DNA of 49,969 nucleotides from Cyanobacteria bacterium SBLK (lineage in GTDB: Bacteria > Cyanobacteriota > Cyanobacteriia > Cyanobacteriales > Spirulinaceae), in contig JAGHZQ010000058.1 of assembly GCA_017746715.1 (NCBI GenBank), positions 1 through 49,969 of the forward strand. Reading direction: 5' to 3'. The notes beneath the pieces are model-generated. The model searched no databases and was not told the DNA's origin. It was given only the letters and a program-made list of their open reading frames with translations. The translations under genes and the position numbers were made by a program. Below, one piece after another: positions 35,431-44,100 of the stretch; within the stretch, counting starts at the first letter, position 1; each line of letters begins with the position of its first letter.

Positions 35431-37056
35431 CTAAAGACCCGAATTTTCCTCAAATTGGTGAGGACTATACTCAAACAACTCCTGCTCGGACAGGGCAAAA
35501 CGCGATCGATCCGGACTGCTCGCCGCCCGACAATAATACGCCTTGTTGCGAATGGCCTGCAACTCCTCTGCATCCCGCTTCGATGCCATAACAAACTCAT
35601 TTAATTGCCCGTGCAATGCTTCAATATCAATCCTCGCCTCTATCTTCCCTCGAATACGTTCCTCCTCCCCCAACCCGCAATAAAAGTCTACCGCACACCG
35701 CTCCACCGCACGAGCAATTTCCACCGGAGTCGCCCCCCGATATGCCTTGAGCAAGCGATACCACTCCCGATCGCCCCACGGTTCTCGTCTCTCTCCAAAC
35801 TGAGTGGGAAAATATTTTTGCAAGTGAACTCGGAAAATCTCGTACATGGCTCCCATCTGGGGCAAATCTACAAACCAGATGCCCCCATCATCAAACCGAC
35901 GCTTTAACTCAGCAGGTAATAATTGGATGCGATTCACCGTTGCTACCAGCATCGCATCGCTATCGTGTTCCTGCATCCATGTCAGCAAGCGCTGGGAAAG
36001 CCTCCTCGATGCCCCTCCTGCTTCCCACCCGGTAAAACCTTTATCGAAATCATCTGCCAGTAAAATAACCTTATCCAGCGCGTCTGCCGTTGCTAAAATC
36101 CCGGCCAAGGTGCGATCTGGATTGTCCGACCCCAAGACATTGCCCCACGATAACGCCAAAAGCGAGTAACCCAAAGCCTTTGCCGCCAGTTTCGCACTTA
36201 AAGTCTTTCCCGTACCGGGCGGTCCCAACAACAGCATCCCTCGAGGGGGTCTGAGACCGTACTGACGGGCAGAGGGTTCGTTGAGCTTCACCACCTTTTC
36301 CGTTAAAAACCGTTGCAGCAAGTCCAATCCCCCGGCTGTCGGCACGTCGGGTTCGGCAATGAACTCCAATCCCAACCCCCGCAAGCGATTTGTTTTGTAC
36401 TCCAACATGGCCTTGGATAAGGTGTCGAGATGGGGAGTGAGGGCGGCATAACGCTGCAATGCCGAAGCGATCGCCCCTCGTGCCAAACCCCGACAGGAAA
36501 CCGCCAAACGCTGTCGGGACGCGGGAGAATCTGCTTCTAACCCTCGTTGCTGGCAAAACGCCTCGACGATCGCTCGCACTTCCTTCGCATCCGGTAAAGT
36601 GTATGTGAGAATTTCCAATCCTTCCAGCTTGTTGCCAAATTGGAGATAAGACCCCAGCAAGACCGAATAGCAAGGAGTCGGGGAGAAACGATAGCGATCG
36701 CCTACATTCTGAATTTGGGACTCCAAGCGAGAAAGCTCTTTCGCTTCCAACTGAGTAAAATCGGTCAGATCGTCCAAGAGAAAAATGCCCGTTCTTTCTT
36801 CCTCCAATAACCACTGCAAGATATCCCCATCCTTTAGAATCAATTCGGTCGGAGAGAGTCGGTATTGTTTCCCTTCCACCTCAACCCCTTGCAGGGCGGT
36901 ATAACCCGAATTCCAATAGTAAAGGGGCAAATCTCGCTCGATCGCCTTCTGTTGAAATGCCGCAAAGATAAAAGCGCGATCGCTTGGGGTGCATTCCAAC
37001 CCAACCACGGGAATGCCCAAATCTGCCAAAACATCCCAATCTTCAATCGTTCTCAT
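35431..37056 (-). CDS. AAA+ ATPase (Ycf46-like)
   Basis: A 541-residue protein. The N-terminal 230 residues form a degenerate nucleotide-binding-like domain (GIFLLDDLTDF) and a helical linker. The C-terminal AAA+ module has Walker A MLLLGPPGTGKTLSAKLAA, Walker B VILLADDFDKGF, sensor 1 MLVATVNRIQLLP and arginine finger region ELKRRFDDGG. The domain order matches Ycf46-type ATPases of cyanobacteria and plastids, several of which act in CO2 and photosynthesis regulation. Plasmid-borne versions are uncharacterised. ATG at 37056 (MRTIEDWDVL) is chosen over an upstream GTG/ATG. It diverges from the gene for a protein with an acidic tail, with which it may act. Confidence 0.88.
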   Translation of the reverse strand: MRTIEDWDVLADLGIPVVGLECTPSDRAFIFAAFQQKAIERDLPLYYWNSGYTALQGVEVEGKQYRLSPTELILKDGDILQWLLEEERTGIFLLDDLTDFTQLEAKELSRLESQIQNVGDRYRFSPTPCYSVLLGSYLQFGNKLEGLEILTYTLPDAKEVRAIVEAFCQQRGLEADSPASRQRLAVSCRGLARGAIASALQRYAALTPHLDTLSKAMLEYKTNRLRGLGLEFIAEPDVPTAGGLDLLQRFLTEKVVKLNEPSARQYGLRPPRGMLLLGPPGTGKTLSAKLAAKALGYSLLALSWGNVLGSDNPDRTLAGILATADALDKVILLADDFDKGFTGWEAGGASRRLSQRLLTWMQEHDSDAMLVATVNRIQLLPAELKRRFDDGGIWFVDLPQMGAMYEIFRVHLQKYFPTQFGERREPWGDREWYRLLKAYRGATPVEIARAVERCAVDFYCGLGEEERIRGKIEARIDIEALHGQLNEFVMASKRDAEELQAIRNKAYYCRAASSPDRSRFALSEQELFEYSPHQFEENSGL

Positions 37057-37113
37057 TGTTTTATTGCAACTCTCCAAAACCCCACGATAGCGAAGCGCGA
37101 TCGCGTCTACCTC

Positions 37114-37175
37114 GCCTCAACGAGGCAATTTCAACCCCTCGAAGGGATTGAACTTAATTTTGAATTCGCGCTTGT
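37114..37175. repeat. Tandem hairpins resembling a solitary CRISPR-type repeat
   Basis: Three hairpins follow each other in the divergent intergenic space. GCCTC/GAGGC lies at 37114-37126. A CRISPR-like stem lies at 37129-37153 with arms TTTCAACCCCT and AGGGATTGAA. A CGCGC-rich hairpin lies near 37164-37182. The middle stem resembles cyanobacterial CRISPR repeats but occurs once, with no spacers. Confidence 0.35.
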
Positions 37176-37214
37176 CAGCGCGAGGGTGTTGGAATTTAGA
37201 GGATTTAAACGAAT

Positions 37215-37871
37215 ATGGTAACTGCTCGCAGAAAAACCACTCGCGCTGCCAAAGCCAACACTAATGGGAGCGCTAAAACCACCAAAGCACGAACTGCCAA
37301 GGCACAATCTGCCAAAACCGTCACGGCTGAAGAGTTGGTCAAGCGCATTCTGTCTGCCGTCGAACGCAAGTATAAGGTTCGCTTGGCCAAACGGGACGAT
37401 CGCATCGCCACAAAAGTCGGCCATGCGGCTCGGGAAAAGCTGGGGAAGGACATCCAAGCACAACTCTCGAAAAAGCCCGGCAGCCACTCCTTTGACTGGA
37501 ATGAGTGGAATACGAAAGTCTTCCCGAAAATTCTCGGCAAACCCGATGCGTTAAAGTATCCTGTCGAAGTCATTGCCGATGCTCTCGTGCTGCTGTACGA
37601 CAGTATCTCTGAAGGAACCGAAGAGGCGATCTCCGATTTAATCGAGTTTAATGCAGCTTCTCTCAAGCGTCGCAACGAATTGGCGAAGGCGCAAGAGGAA
37701 GAAGATGACGATCTCGACGACCTCGACGATGATGAGGATGAAATTGACGATCTCCTCGATGAAGAAGACGAGGACGATGAGGATGATGGCTTCGATGATG
37801 AGGAAGAGGATGACGAGGATTTCGACGATGAGGATGATGAAGATTTTGAGGATGAGGAGGACGAAGATTAA
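37215..37871 (+). CDS. Charge-segregated protein: basic N-terminus, acidic tail
   Basis: A 218-residue protein in three parts. Residues 1-40 are Lys/Arg/Ala/Thr-rich (TARRKTTRAAKANTNGSAKT), resembling a DNA-binding histone-like tail. Residues 40-150 are a folded helical core (TAEELVKRILSAVERKYKVR, SHSFDWNEWNTKVFPKILG). Residues 155-218 are almost wholly Asp/Glu. I recognise no family. Such polarity suggests a nucleic-acid-associated or chaperone-like protein with an autoinhibitory acidic tail; that is inference. It is divergent from the AAA+ gene, sharing a 158-base intergenic region. The Asp/Glu codon repeats explain long open frames on the other strands here. Confidence 0.7.
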   Translation: MVTARRKTTRAAKANTNGSAKTTKARTAKAQSAKTVTAEELVKRILSAVERKYKVRLAKRDDRIATKVGHAAREKLGKDIQAQLSKKPGSHSFDWNEWNTKVFPKILGKPDALKYPVEVIADALVLLYDSISEGTEEAISDLIEFNAASLKRRNELAKAQEEEDDDLDDLDDDEDEIDDLLDEEDEDDEDDGFDDEEEDDEDFDDEDDEDFEDEEDED

Positions 37872-37957
37872 TCCTTGAATTGTTCGACATGACGGCATTT
37901 GGGCATTCCTACCCTTTCAAAGGTGCGAGGAGTGCCTATTTTTTTTGGAGGTTAAAG

Positions 37958-38578
37958 ATGACTGTTTTACCCCTCGCACTCGATCCCCCCAAAAACTCTC
38001 TCGACAATCTGGAATTAATCGAGGGATTGATTTGGATTCCGGAATTTCTCACAAAGACACAACAACGGCGATTGCGCTACCATATTGATCGCTCTCCTTG
38101 GCAAAGTCCCCCGCACTTACCGAGCCACCATCGCCAGCAATGTTACGGTTGGATAGAAAAGCCCCCGAGCGATCGCTCTGTGTTGCATCCCCAACGAGAC
38201 TATCTCGGCACGTTACCCGACTGGTTGAATGGGGTCTTGCGACGACTCGAGCCGTGGATGCCTCAATGCGACCAAACCATTGCTATCCTGACAACGGGAG
38301 AGGCGAATTCGAGGGATTGCCTGCCTCCCGGACTGCACCTCGATTCTACGAGAAATTTCGATAATGCGATCGCGACGGTTGCTCTCTCTCCTTTGGAAAT
38401 GCGCTTTCGTCGTGGCACGAGAGAACCCGTTAAGGTAGAGTTGGATGCGGGAGATGCGCTGGTGATGAGGGATGAGGCGCGATATAAGTGGTTACATCAG
38501 GTAGTTTTTGACGATGCGATCGAACAACTTTTCTTGACTTTTCGCAATACAAAGGTTGGGAGTCAGCGATATTTGTAA
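37958..38578 (+). CDS. AlkB-like 2-oxoglutarate/Fe(II) dioxygenase
   Basis: A 206-residue protein. The double-stranded beta-helix motifs are visible. The HxD iron ligands are in PGLHLDSTRNF, the distal His is in RYKWLHQVVF, and the 2-oxoglutarate-binding Arg is in FLTFRNTK. The N-terminal part has the substrate-lid pattern (CYGWIEKPPSDR). AlkB-family enzymes remove alkyl groups from nucleic acid bases, and some act on proteins. ATG at 37958 has GGAGG at 37947-37951, so the upstream extension is dropped. It lies 86 bases after the acidic-tail gene on the same strand and may be co-transcribed. The exact substrate cannot be told. Confidence 0.8.
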   Translation: MTVLPLALDPPKNSLDNLELIEGLIWIPEFLTKTQQRRLRYHIDRSPWQSPPHLPSHHRQQCYGWIEKPPSDRSVLHPQRDYLGTLPDWLNGVLRRLEPWMPQCDQTIAILTTGEANSRDCLPPGLHLDSTRNFDNAIATVALSPLEMRFRRGTREPVKVELDAGDALVMRDEARYKWLHQVVFDDAIEQLFLTFRNTKVGSQRYL

Positions 38579-38630
38579 GGATTAAAGGCTTTAACAATCC
38601 GTTATTAGGGAATTGTAAAAATGTCCGAAA

Positions 38631-38680
38631 TTGACACTTCGACTTCGCTCAGTGTCAACATCGAGCGAAGTCGAGATGTT
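38631..38680. repeat. Palindromic repetitive element before the DUF4326-like gene
   Basis: CGACTTCGCTC at 38640-38650 and GAGCGAAGTCG at 38663-38673 form a perfect 11-bp inverted repeat. An inner pair GACACT/AGTGTC also exists (38633-38656). Sequences of this CTTCGCTCA type are widespread repetitive palindromes in cyanobacterial intergenic DNA. Confidence 0.6.
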
Positions 38681-38699
38681 GAGGATTGAAGGATTGATG

Positions 38700-39134
38700 A
38701 TGACCATTAACATTCGCAAATATAACCCTCAACTGCTCTCTCGTCCCGGAATTTTGTACTGCGGTCGGGGCAAGACTAAAAATCTCATGGAAATTGGGTT
38801 GGGCAATCCTTTTTCACATCAATCAAACAGCCATGCTCCATTCTTTGTCAAAACTCGAAAAGAATCGATTATCTGCTACAAAAAATGGCTTTACAAGCTG
38901 CTTAAATCTCATTGGAGTAATACCGTTGACTCTTTGTTAGACTGGGAACGGACTTATTTAGAGCGAGTGTTAAAGCTGGCAGAAGATATCGCAACGGGTA
39001 GAGTTACCGATCTCGTCTGTTTCTGTCTGGAATATCTCGACTACAAGCATAAAAGAGGAATGAAGGCAGTGTGTCACGTTCAAATTCTTTATGCGTTTTG
39101 CTTGGTCGTTCAACGTCGCGATCGCCTTTTTTGA
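38700..39134 (+). CDS. DUF4326-like protein
   Basis: A 144-residue protein. The motif YCGRGKTKNLMEIGLGNPFS matches the Gly-rich start and LGNPF signature of DUF4326. CYKKWLYKLLKSHW follows, and the family's C-terminal Cys/His block appears in altered form (DLVCFCLEYLD and AVCHVQIL). DUF4326 proteins are common in phages and mobile elements; function is unknown, with a nucleotide-related role suspected. Upstream codons derive from a palindromic repeat, so the start is put at the tandem ATG 38697/38700. The 3' end overlaps the convergent gene by 25 bases, and the last dozen residues may be non-native. Confidence 0.7.
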   Translation: MTINIRKYNPQLLSRPGILYCGRGKTKNLMEIGLGNPFSHQSNSHAPFFVKTRKESIICYKKWLYKLLKSHWSNTVDSLLDWERTYLERVLKLAEDIATGRVTDLVCFCLEYLDYKHKRGMKAVCHVQILYAFCLVVQRRDRLF

Positions 39135-40582
39135 ATCAGAGGTTTCAAACATAAAAGCAAACCGCCAAAAATTAACGTAACCGCGACACCAGAAACGAGA
39201 GAAATCCAAGGAGCAAGCCACATTTCCGATACGCCTAACTTGAATAATAACGAACCAATTGGATGCTCGATCGCGAGATTTGCATCTGGAGGTGGAGCAT
39301 CGGTAACGGTAACAGTTGGAACGATTACTGTGGGAAATTGAGCGGAAATATCCGCAACAACAGCTCCGATCGCGATCGCTGTCCCCCAAATGGCAAACTG
39401 TATTTGAAACCTGCGATCGCTTTCAGTTTTAGTAACTTCGACTTCAGCCCGAATTAGATTGACTGCAAATTCTAATAACTTTAATCCCGAACCAAGATTT
39501 TCTGCATCTTTTTGAACTTGAGGGAGGAATTTATTCTCTGTGAGTTTAGCAAATTTTTGCAAAATTTCTAGATCGCTAATAGCAGTTTCTTGCTTTAATT
39601 TTTGCTCAATTGTTTCGAACTGCTGTTGATAATTATATAAGTTTATTTCAATCGTGTGGATTTGGAAGTCAAGCTGTGTTAATTCAATTCCGTATTGTGT
39701 AAATAATTCTTTGGCTTCGGTAAGCTGTAGATCGAGTATTTCTAAATTTAATTTTTTGTGTTGTTGTTCTTCTAAATTTTGAATGTATTGAGTGATTTTA
39801 GTGAATTTTTCTTTCAGCGATCGCTTTAGAAGGCGATTGTGATAATATGCCCAAAGAATTTTATTCCGGTAACACCAAAGGCGCATCCAAAAAGAAATTA
39901 AATCTGCTGCTTTTTTAGCTACTTTGAGATTAGGATAAAGAGCAATAATAACATGATGATTTTTTGCCAAGTTGAGAAATTCTGAAAACTCGGTTTGGCG
40001 ATCGGGATTTTCTGCAATGGTTGATGTGTATTTCCAAAGCTCAAAAAAAGTACCATCTAAAATTTTACCTTGACCTTTGAAATTGTCATCCCAACGAGCA
40101 TTAGGAATCAAGTGCCTATAACATTCTTTAGCAATTTGAATAATATCTTGTTCGGTCAATAAAGGATCGTGTAGTTGTCCTGAAATCATCCAAGTCTGTC
40201 CCAACGTTGGGCTATTTTGGTTTAGATAGCAATCGAGAATTGTTTTCAGATGAGCGATACTTTCAATCAATTGAGGTGATGTTGGATCGGTGACAGAACA
40301 ATCTAAAAGCAACCCGTAAGTATCGCTTAATCGAACCGGATAGGCGTAGCCTTCATAATCTTGTCGCTCTTCAAAAAGATTGATAGTTCTTTGTTGCTCT
40401 AGCAATTCTAAATATTCAACTTCAAAGAGTGGATCTATTTGTGAAATTAAAGCGTGAATACGTTCTGGTAGTTTTCGTAAAAAACCATTATGATTGTTTT
40501 GAATAATTTCTGTTTTTTGTCCTAGGCCATCACGCAGATCGTAAAGATAAAGATCGATTGTTGGATAAATTAAATAATTCAT
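39110..40582 (-). CDS. Coiled-coil protein with two C-terminal TM segments
   Basis: A 490-residue protein that I do not recognise by name. The N-terminal 220 residues are globular (DPLFEVEYLELLEQQRTINL, YGLLLDCSVTDP). A long coiled coil spans about 240-370 (RLLKRSLKEKFTKITQYIQN, LNLYNYQQQFETIEQKLKQE). Two TM segments close the protein (QFAIWGTAIAIGAVVADIS and APWISLVSGVAVTLIFGGLL). No enzyme motif is visible. It follows a small helical gene by 20 bases, and both diverge from the caspase-STAND-WD40 gene. A membrane-perturbing effector or a sensor subunit of that system is a testable guess. AT-rich with few GCGATCGC-type sites. Confidence 0.65.
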   Translation of the reverse strand: MNYLIYPTIDLYLYDLRDGLGQKTEIIQNNHNGFLRKLPERIHALISQIDPLFEVEYLELLEQQRTINLFEERQDYEGYAYPVRLSDTYGLLLDCSVTDPTSPQLIESIAHLKTILDCYLNQNSPTLGQTWMISGQLHDPLLTEQDIIQIAKECYRHLIPNARWDDNFKGQGKILDGTFFELWKYTSTIAENPDRQTEFSEFLNLAKNHHVIIALYPNLKVAKKAADLISFWMRLWCYRNKILWAYYHNRLLKRSLKEKFTKITQYIQNLEEQQHKKLNLEILDLQLTEAKELFTQYGIELTQLDFQIHTIEINLYNYQQQFETIEQKLKQETAISDLEILQKFAKLTENKFLPQVQKDAENLGSGLKLLEFAVNLIRAEVEVTKTESDRRFQIQFAIWGTAIAIGAVVADISAQFPTVIVPTVTVTDAPPPDANLAIEHPIGSLLFKLGVSEMWLAPWISLVSGVAVTLIFGGLLLCLKPLIQKRRSRR

Positions 40583-40602
40583 TCTTTATGTTTTTTTGAG
40601 TG

Positions 40603-41112
40603 TTAAGGGTTCGTTGAAGAAGAAAAATCATCCGGACTAATTTTTTGAATTCGTTGTTGCAATCGTTCGAGAAAACTTAATTTTTGCGTCACTGCTGGAG
40701 GATTGCTACTGAGCAATGTTGGGACGACAACATCGTTAATAATTGCTTGGCTTAAAGATTCTTGAGATTTTCCGGGTTTAAAACCGCGTCTTTCTATACT
40801 TTGCTCTGTCTCTAATTCTTGTTCTAGCTCGAGATCGGTTGGTAAAATTTCTGAGCTTAGTTTTGATTCTATTATTTCAAGTTGGGTTAAAAAACTCTGA
40901 AATTCTCGATTGAGTACGGGGCGATCGCTCATAATCCCCTCTAAGCCTCGTTTGATAAAGTTCCAACGCTCTGGCTTGAGTTTCAATTGCTGTCCAACTC
41001 GGTGTAACTGTTGATTGAGGCTAGATTTTTCTCCTTCTTCAAGGTCATTGCTCACATTTTTGAGAGCTAACAAAAAAGCGAATAGCGTTTTGTCAATATC
41101 CGAAAATTCCAT
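40603..41112 (-). CDS. Helical hypothetical protein paired with the coiled-coil membrane protein
   Basis: A 169-residue mostly helical, charged protein. ATG at 41112 (MEFSDIDKTLFAFLLALKNV) is preferred, since the upstream codons are hydrophobic and start near the divergent promoter. A middle part is RVGQQLKLKPERWNFIKRGL, and a C-terminal helix reads LSFLERLQQRIQKI. It has no signal peptide, TM segment or catalytic motif. The divergent start codons of this gene and the caspase-STAND-WD40 gene are 57 bases apart, suggesting a shared regulatory region. No family is recognised. Confidence 0.6.
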   Translation of the reverse strand: MEFSDIDKTLFAFLLALKNVSNDLEEGEKSSLNQQLHRVGQQLKLKPERWNFIKRGLEGIMSDRPVLNREFQSFLTQLEIIESKLSSEILPTDLELEQELETEQSIERRGFKPGKSQESLSQAIINDVVVPTLLSSNPPAVTQKLSFLERLQQRIQKISPDDFSSSTNP

Positions 41113-41169
41113 TGCCAAATGAGATAAAAGAAGAGATAATGAAATCAATCATAAGCGATTTGAGGGAAT

Positions 41170-44100
41170 ATGAAGCGAGTTGCCTTGGTCGTCGGTATCA
41201 ATTGCTATCCTTTTCTCTCTAATGAGAAAGGACAGCCTCAAGATTTGCAGAAAGCAGCAGAGGAAGCAAATCGGATCGCTGACTTGTTGGGGAATTATGG
41301 CGACTTTGAGGTCTATCGCTTTCCGACAAAAGAGGGGACATCTCAGATCGATCCTAGAGGAGAAATTGGTAAAAAAGAGCTAGGAGAGGCAATCTTACAA
41401 GTTTTTGCGCCTCAAGGAAATGTCATTCCCGAAACAGCTTTATTGTATTTTGCGGGTCACGGTTGGCAGAAACAAGTCAATGGTCGGAGTGAGGGATTTT
41501 TGTTTGCCAGTGATTCTTGTCCGGAAGAGGAGGATTGGGGGCTTTCGCTGCAATGGTTACGCAAAGTCCTTGAGGTGAGTCAGGTTCGCCAGCAGATTGT
41601 TTGGTTGGATTGTTGTCATAGTGGGGAATTGTTCAATTTTGCAGATACGAATTTAGTGACGTTTTTTGAGAAGCAACAGGATAGATGTTTTATTGCGGCA
41701 TCGCGGGAGTTTGAGGAAGCGATCGGTGGGGTGTTGACTCCAGCGTTATTGGAAGGACTCGATCCCCACAAGTCCTCGGAGGGTTGGGTAACGAATGTCA
41801 GTTTGGCTGCGTTTCTAGAAAAAACTCTCAAAAATGCTCCCCAACACCCCATTATCCGCAATCCGGGGGGAGAAATTCTCCTGACGGGAAAACAGGGGAT
41901 TAAGGGGAATGTCTGTCCTTACAAGGGCTTGGCTTATTTTGATTTCAATGAGGAAGACCCGCAATATTTTTATGGTCGTGCAGCCTTGACTCGGGAGTTA
42001 TTGGAGAAGGTGCGATCGCGTTCGTTTTTGGCGGTGTTGGGGATGTCGGGAAGTGGGAAGTCTTCTGTGGTGAGAGCGGGTTTATTGTATCAGTTAAAGC
42101 AAGGGGCGATTCCGGGAAGTTCGCAATGGACAATTTATACACCTTTTACTCCGGGGGAACATCCTTTAAGCAGTTTCCAGCAAGCTGTAGGGGTTGAGAT
42201 TGGACAATTTGAGGCGGTTATTAAAGCGGCTGCAACAGAGCGGGTGGTGCTGGCGATCGACCAGTTTGAGGAGGTATTTACCCTCTGTCGCGAGGCTCGA
42301 GAAAGACAACTGTTTTTTCAGGGTTTGTTGGGTGCAGTAGAGCGGCTTAAGAGTAAGCTCTGTGTAGTGGTGGTGATGCGGAGTGACTTCTTTGGGAAGT
42401 TGACGGAAAAGGCTTATGGCGGATTTGCTAAAGCGATCGAGCAGAATTTGCTGACTGTGCAGCCGATGAGTGAGGGAGAATTGAAGGAAGCAATTGTAAA
42501 TCCGGCTGAAAAGGTGGGGTTGGAAATTGACCGAGAGTTAGTGACGCAAATGATTGCTGATGTATCGGGTTCTCCAGGTAATTTACCTCTGATGCAATAT
42601 ACGCTGACGCAGTTATGGGATGAGAAAAAGTTAAATCGTTTGATGTTAACAGATTACACTCGTTTGGGTGGGGTCAAGAAGGCATTGGAAAATCATGCCA
42701 ATGGGGTTTATGAGTCTTTATCTGAAGAGGAGAAAAAGGTTGCGAAGAGGATATTTTTAGAGTTGACGCGGTTGGGAGAAGGGACGGAGGATACACGGAA
42801 ACAAGTACGTCAGCAAGATTTAATTCATTCTCCTCAGTTGCGAGAGGTGGTGGAGGGAACTATTCAGAAATTAGCCAATGCAAAGTTATTAGTAACGGGT
42901 GAGGAGGAGATTGCAGGAAAGCGGGTTGCAGTGGTCAATATTGCTCATGAAGCCCTAATTCGCAATTGGGGGTTATTGGGACAATGGTTAAAGGATAATC
43001 GGGCTGCATTATTGCGGAAGCAGGAAATTGAGGATGCTGCGAGGGAATGGCGAGATAAGGGGAAGGGGAAAGATAAAAACTATCTTTTACAGGGTACAAG
43101 GTTAGGAGCGGCTGAGGATTATCAACAACGGTTTGGAGAGTCTGTCCCGTTGTCGAATTTGGCACAGGAATTTGTTCGCAGAAGTGTTACACATCGGAAA
43201 AATAGCCGTCGAACTTTGGCAGGTACGGTGAGTGGTGTCATTTTGGGTTTGGCTGGTTTAGCCGGTTGGGCTTTGGTAAATGGTGCAGATGCTCAAATTC
43301 GTGCTGATAGTGCCTCTTCTGAGTCACTGTATGCTTCTGATCGGAAGTTGGAGGCGTTGGTTGCAGGGATAAGGGCAGCTAAACGATTGAAAAGTCCTTT
43401 GGGGATGATTGGGGCAAGGTCTGATACTCGGATTCAGGCGATAACCGCTTTACGAGAAGCAGTTTATGGGCTTCAAGAGGCAAATCGGATTGAGGGGCAT
43501 AATGGCCCAGTTTTGGATGTTGATGTTAGTCCTAATGGAGAGTTGATTGCTTCAGCAGGTCAAGATGGAACCGTTAAAATTTGGGGTCGAGAAGGTAAAT
43601 TATTAGCTTCTGTTCCAGAAGAATCACCTCAGAATACTCAGGGAAAAAGTATTTGGGAATCCATTAGTGCTGTAGCTTTTAGCCCCGATGGAGAATTGAT
43701 TGCTTTTCCAGCTAGACAAGACATCCAACTTGTAAATAGCCAAGGTCAGATTTTTAAAATTCTCAAGTATAGTGGTGACGAGTCACCATTATCGGACTTG
43801 GGTATCACTAAGATAAGATTTAGCAACAACGGAAAAATGATTGCATATAGTGGATACGACAATAAAGTTTGGCTGAAAAATATAGAAGGTAACTTAATTA
43901 GTGTATTACCTCATGAAAGTAGTATTATTGATGAAAATGTATTTGATTTATCGTTCAGCTATGACGATAAATTAATAGCAACAGCAAGTGCAAGTGGAAC
44001 TATTAAACTTTGGGATATCAATGGAAAATTGTTCAAAATTGTCAAACATAAACAATCTGAAAATGAGGTTTTGAGTGATTTCAACAGGAATTATAAATCA

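Noticed and set aside
36071..36814. Long minus-strand frame of 247 codons overlapping the AAA+ gene
   Set aside because: It lies in another frame of the AAA+ gene, has no family motif, and the AAA+ frame has all Walker and sensor motifs.
37638..37898. Hydrophobic Ile/Val/Leu-rich frame resembling a membrane protein
   Set aside because: It is the complement of the Asp/Glu codon repeats of the acidic tail.
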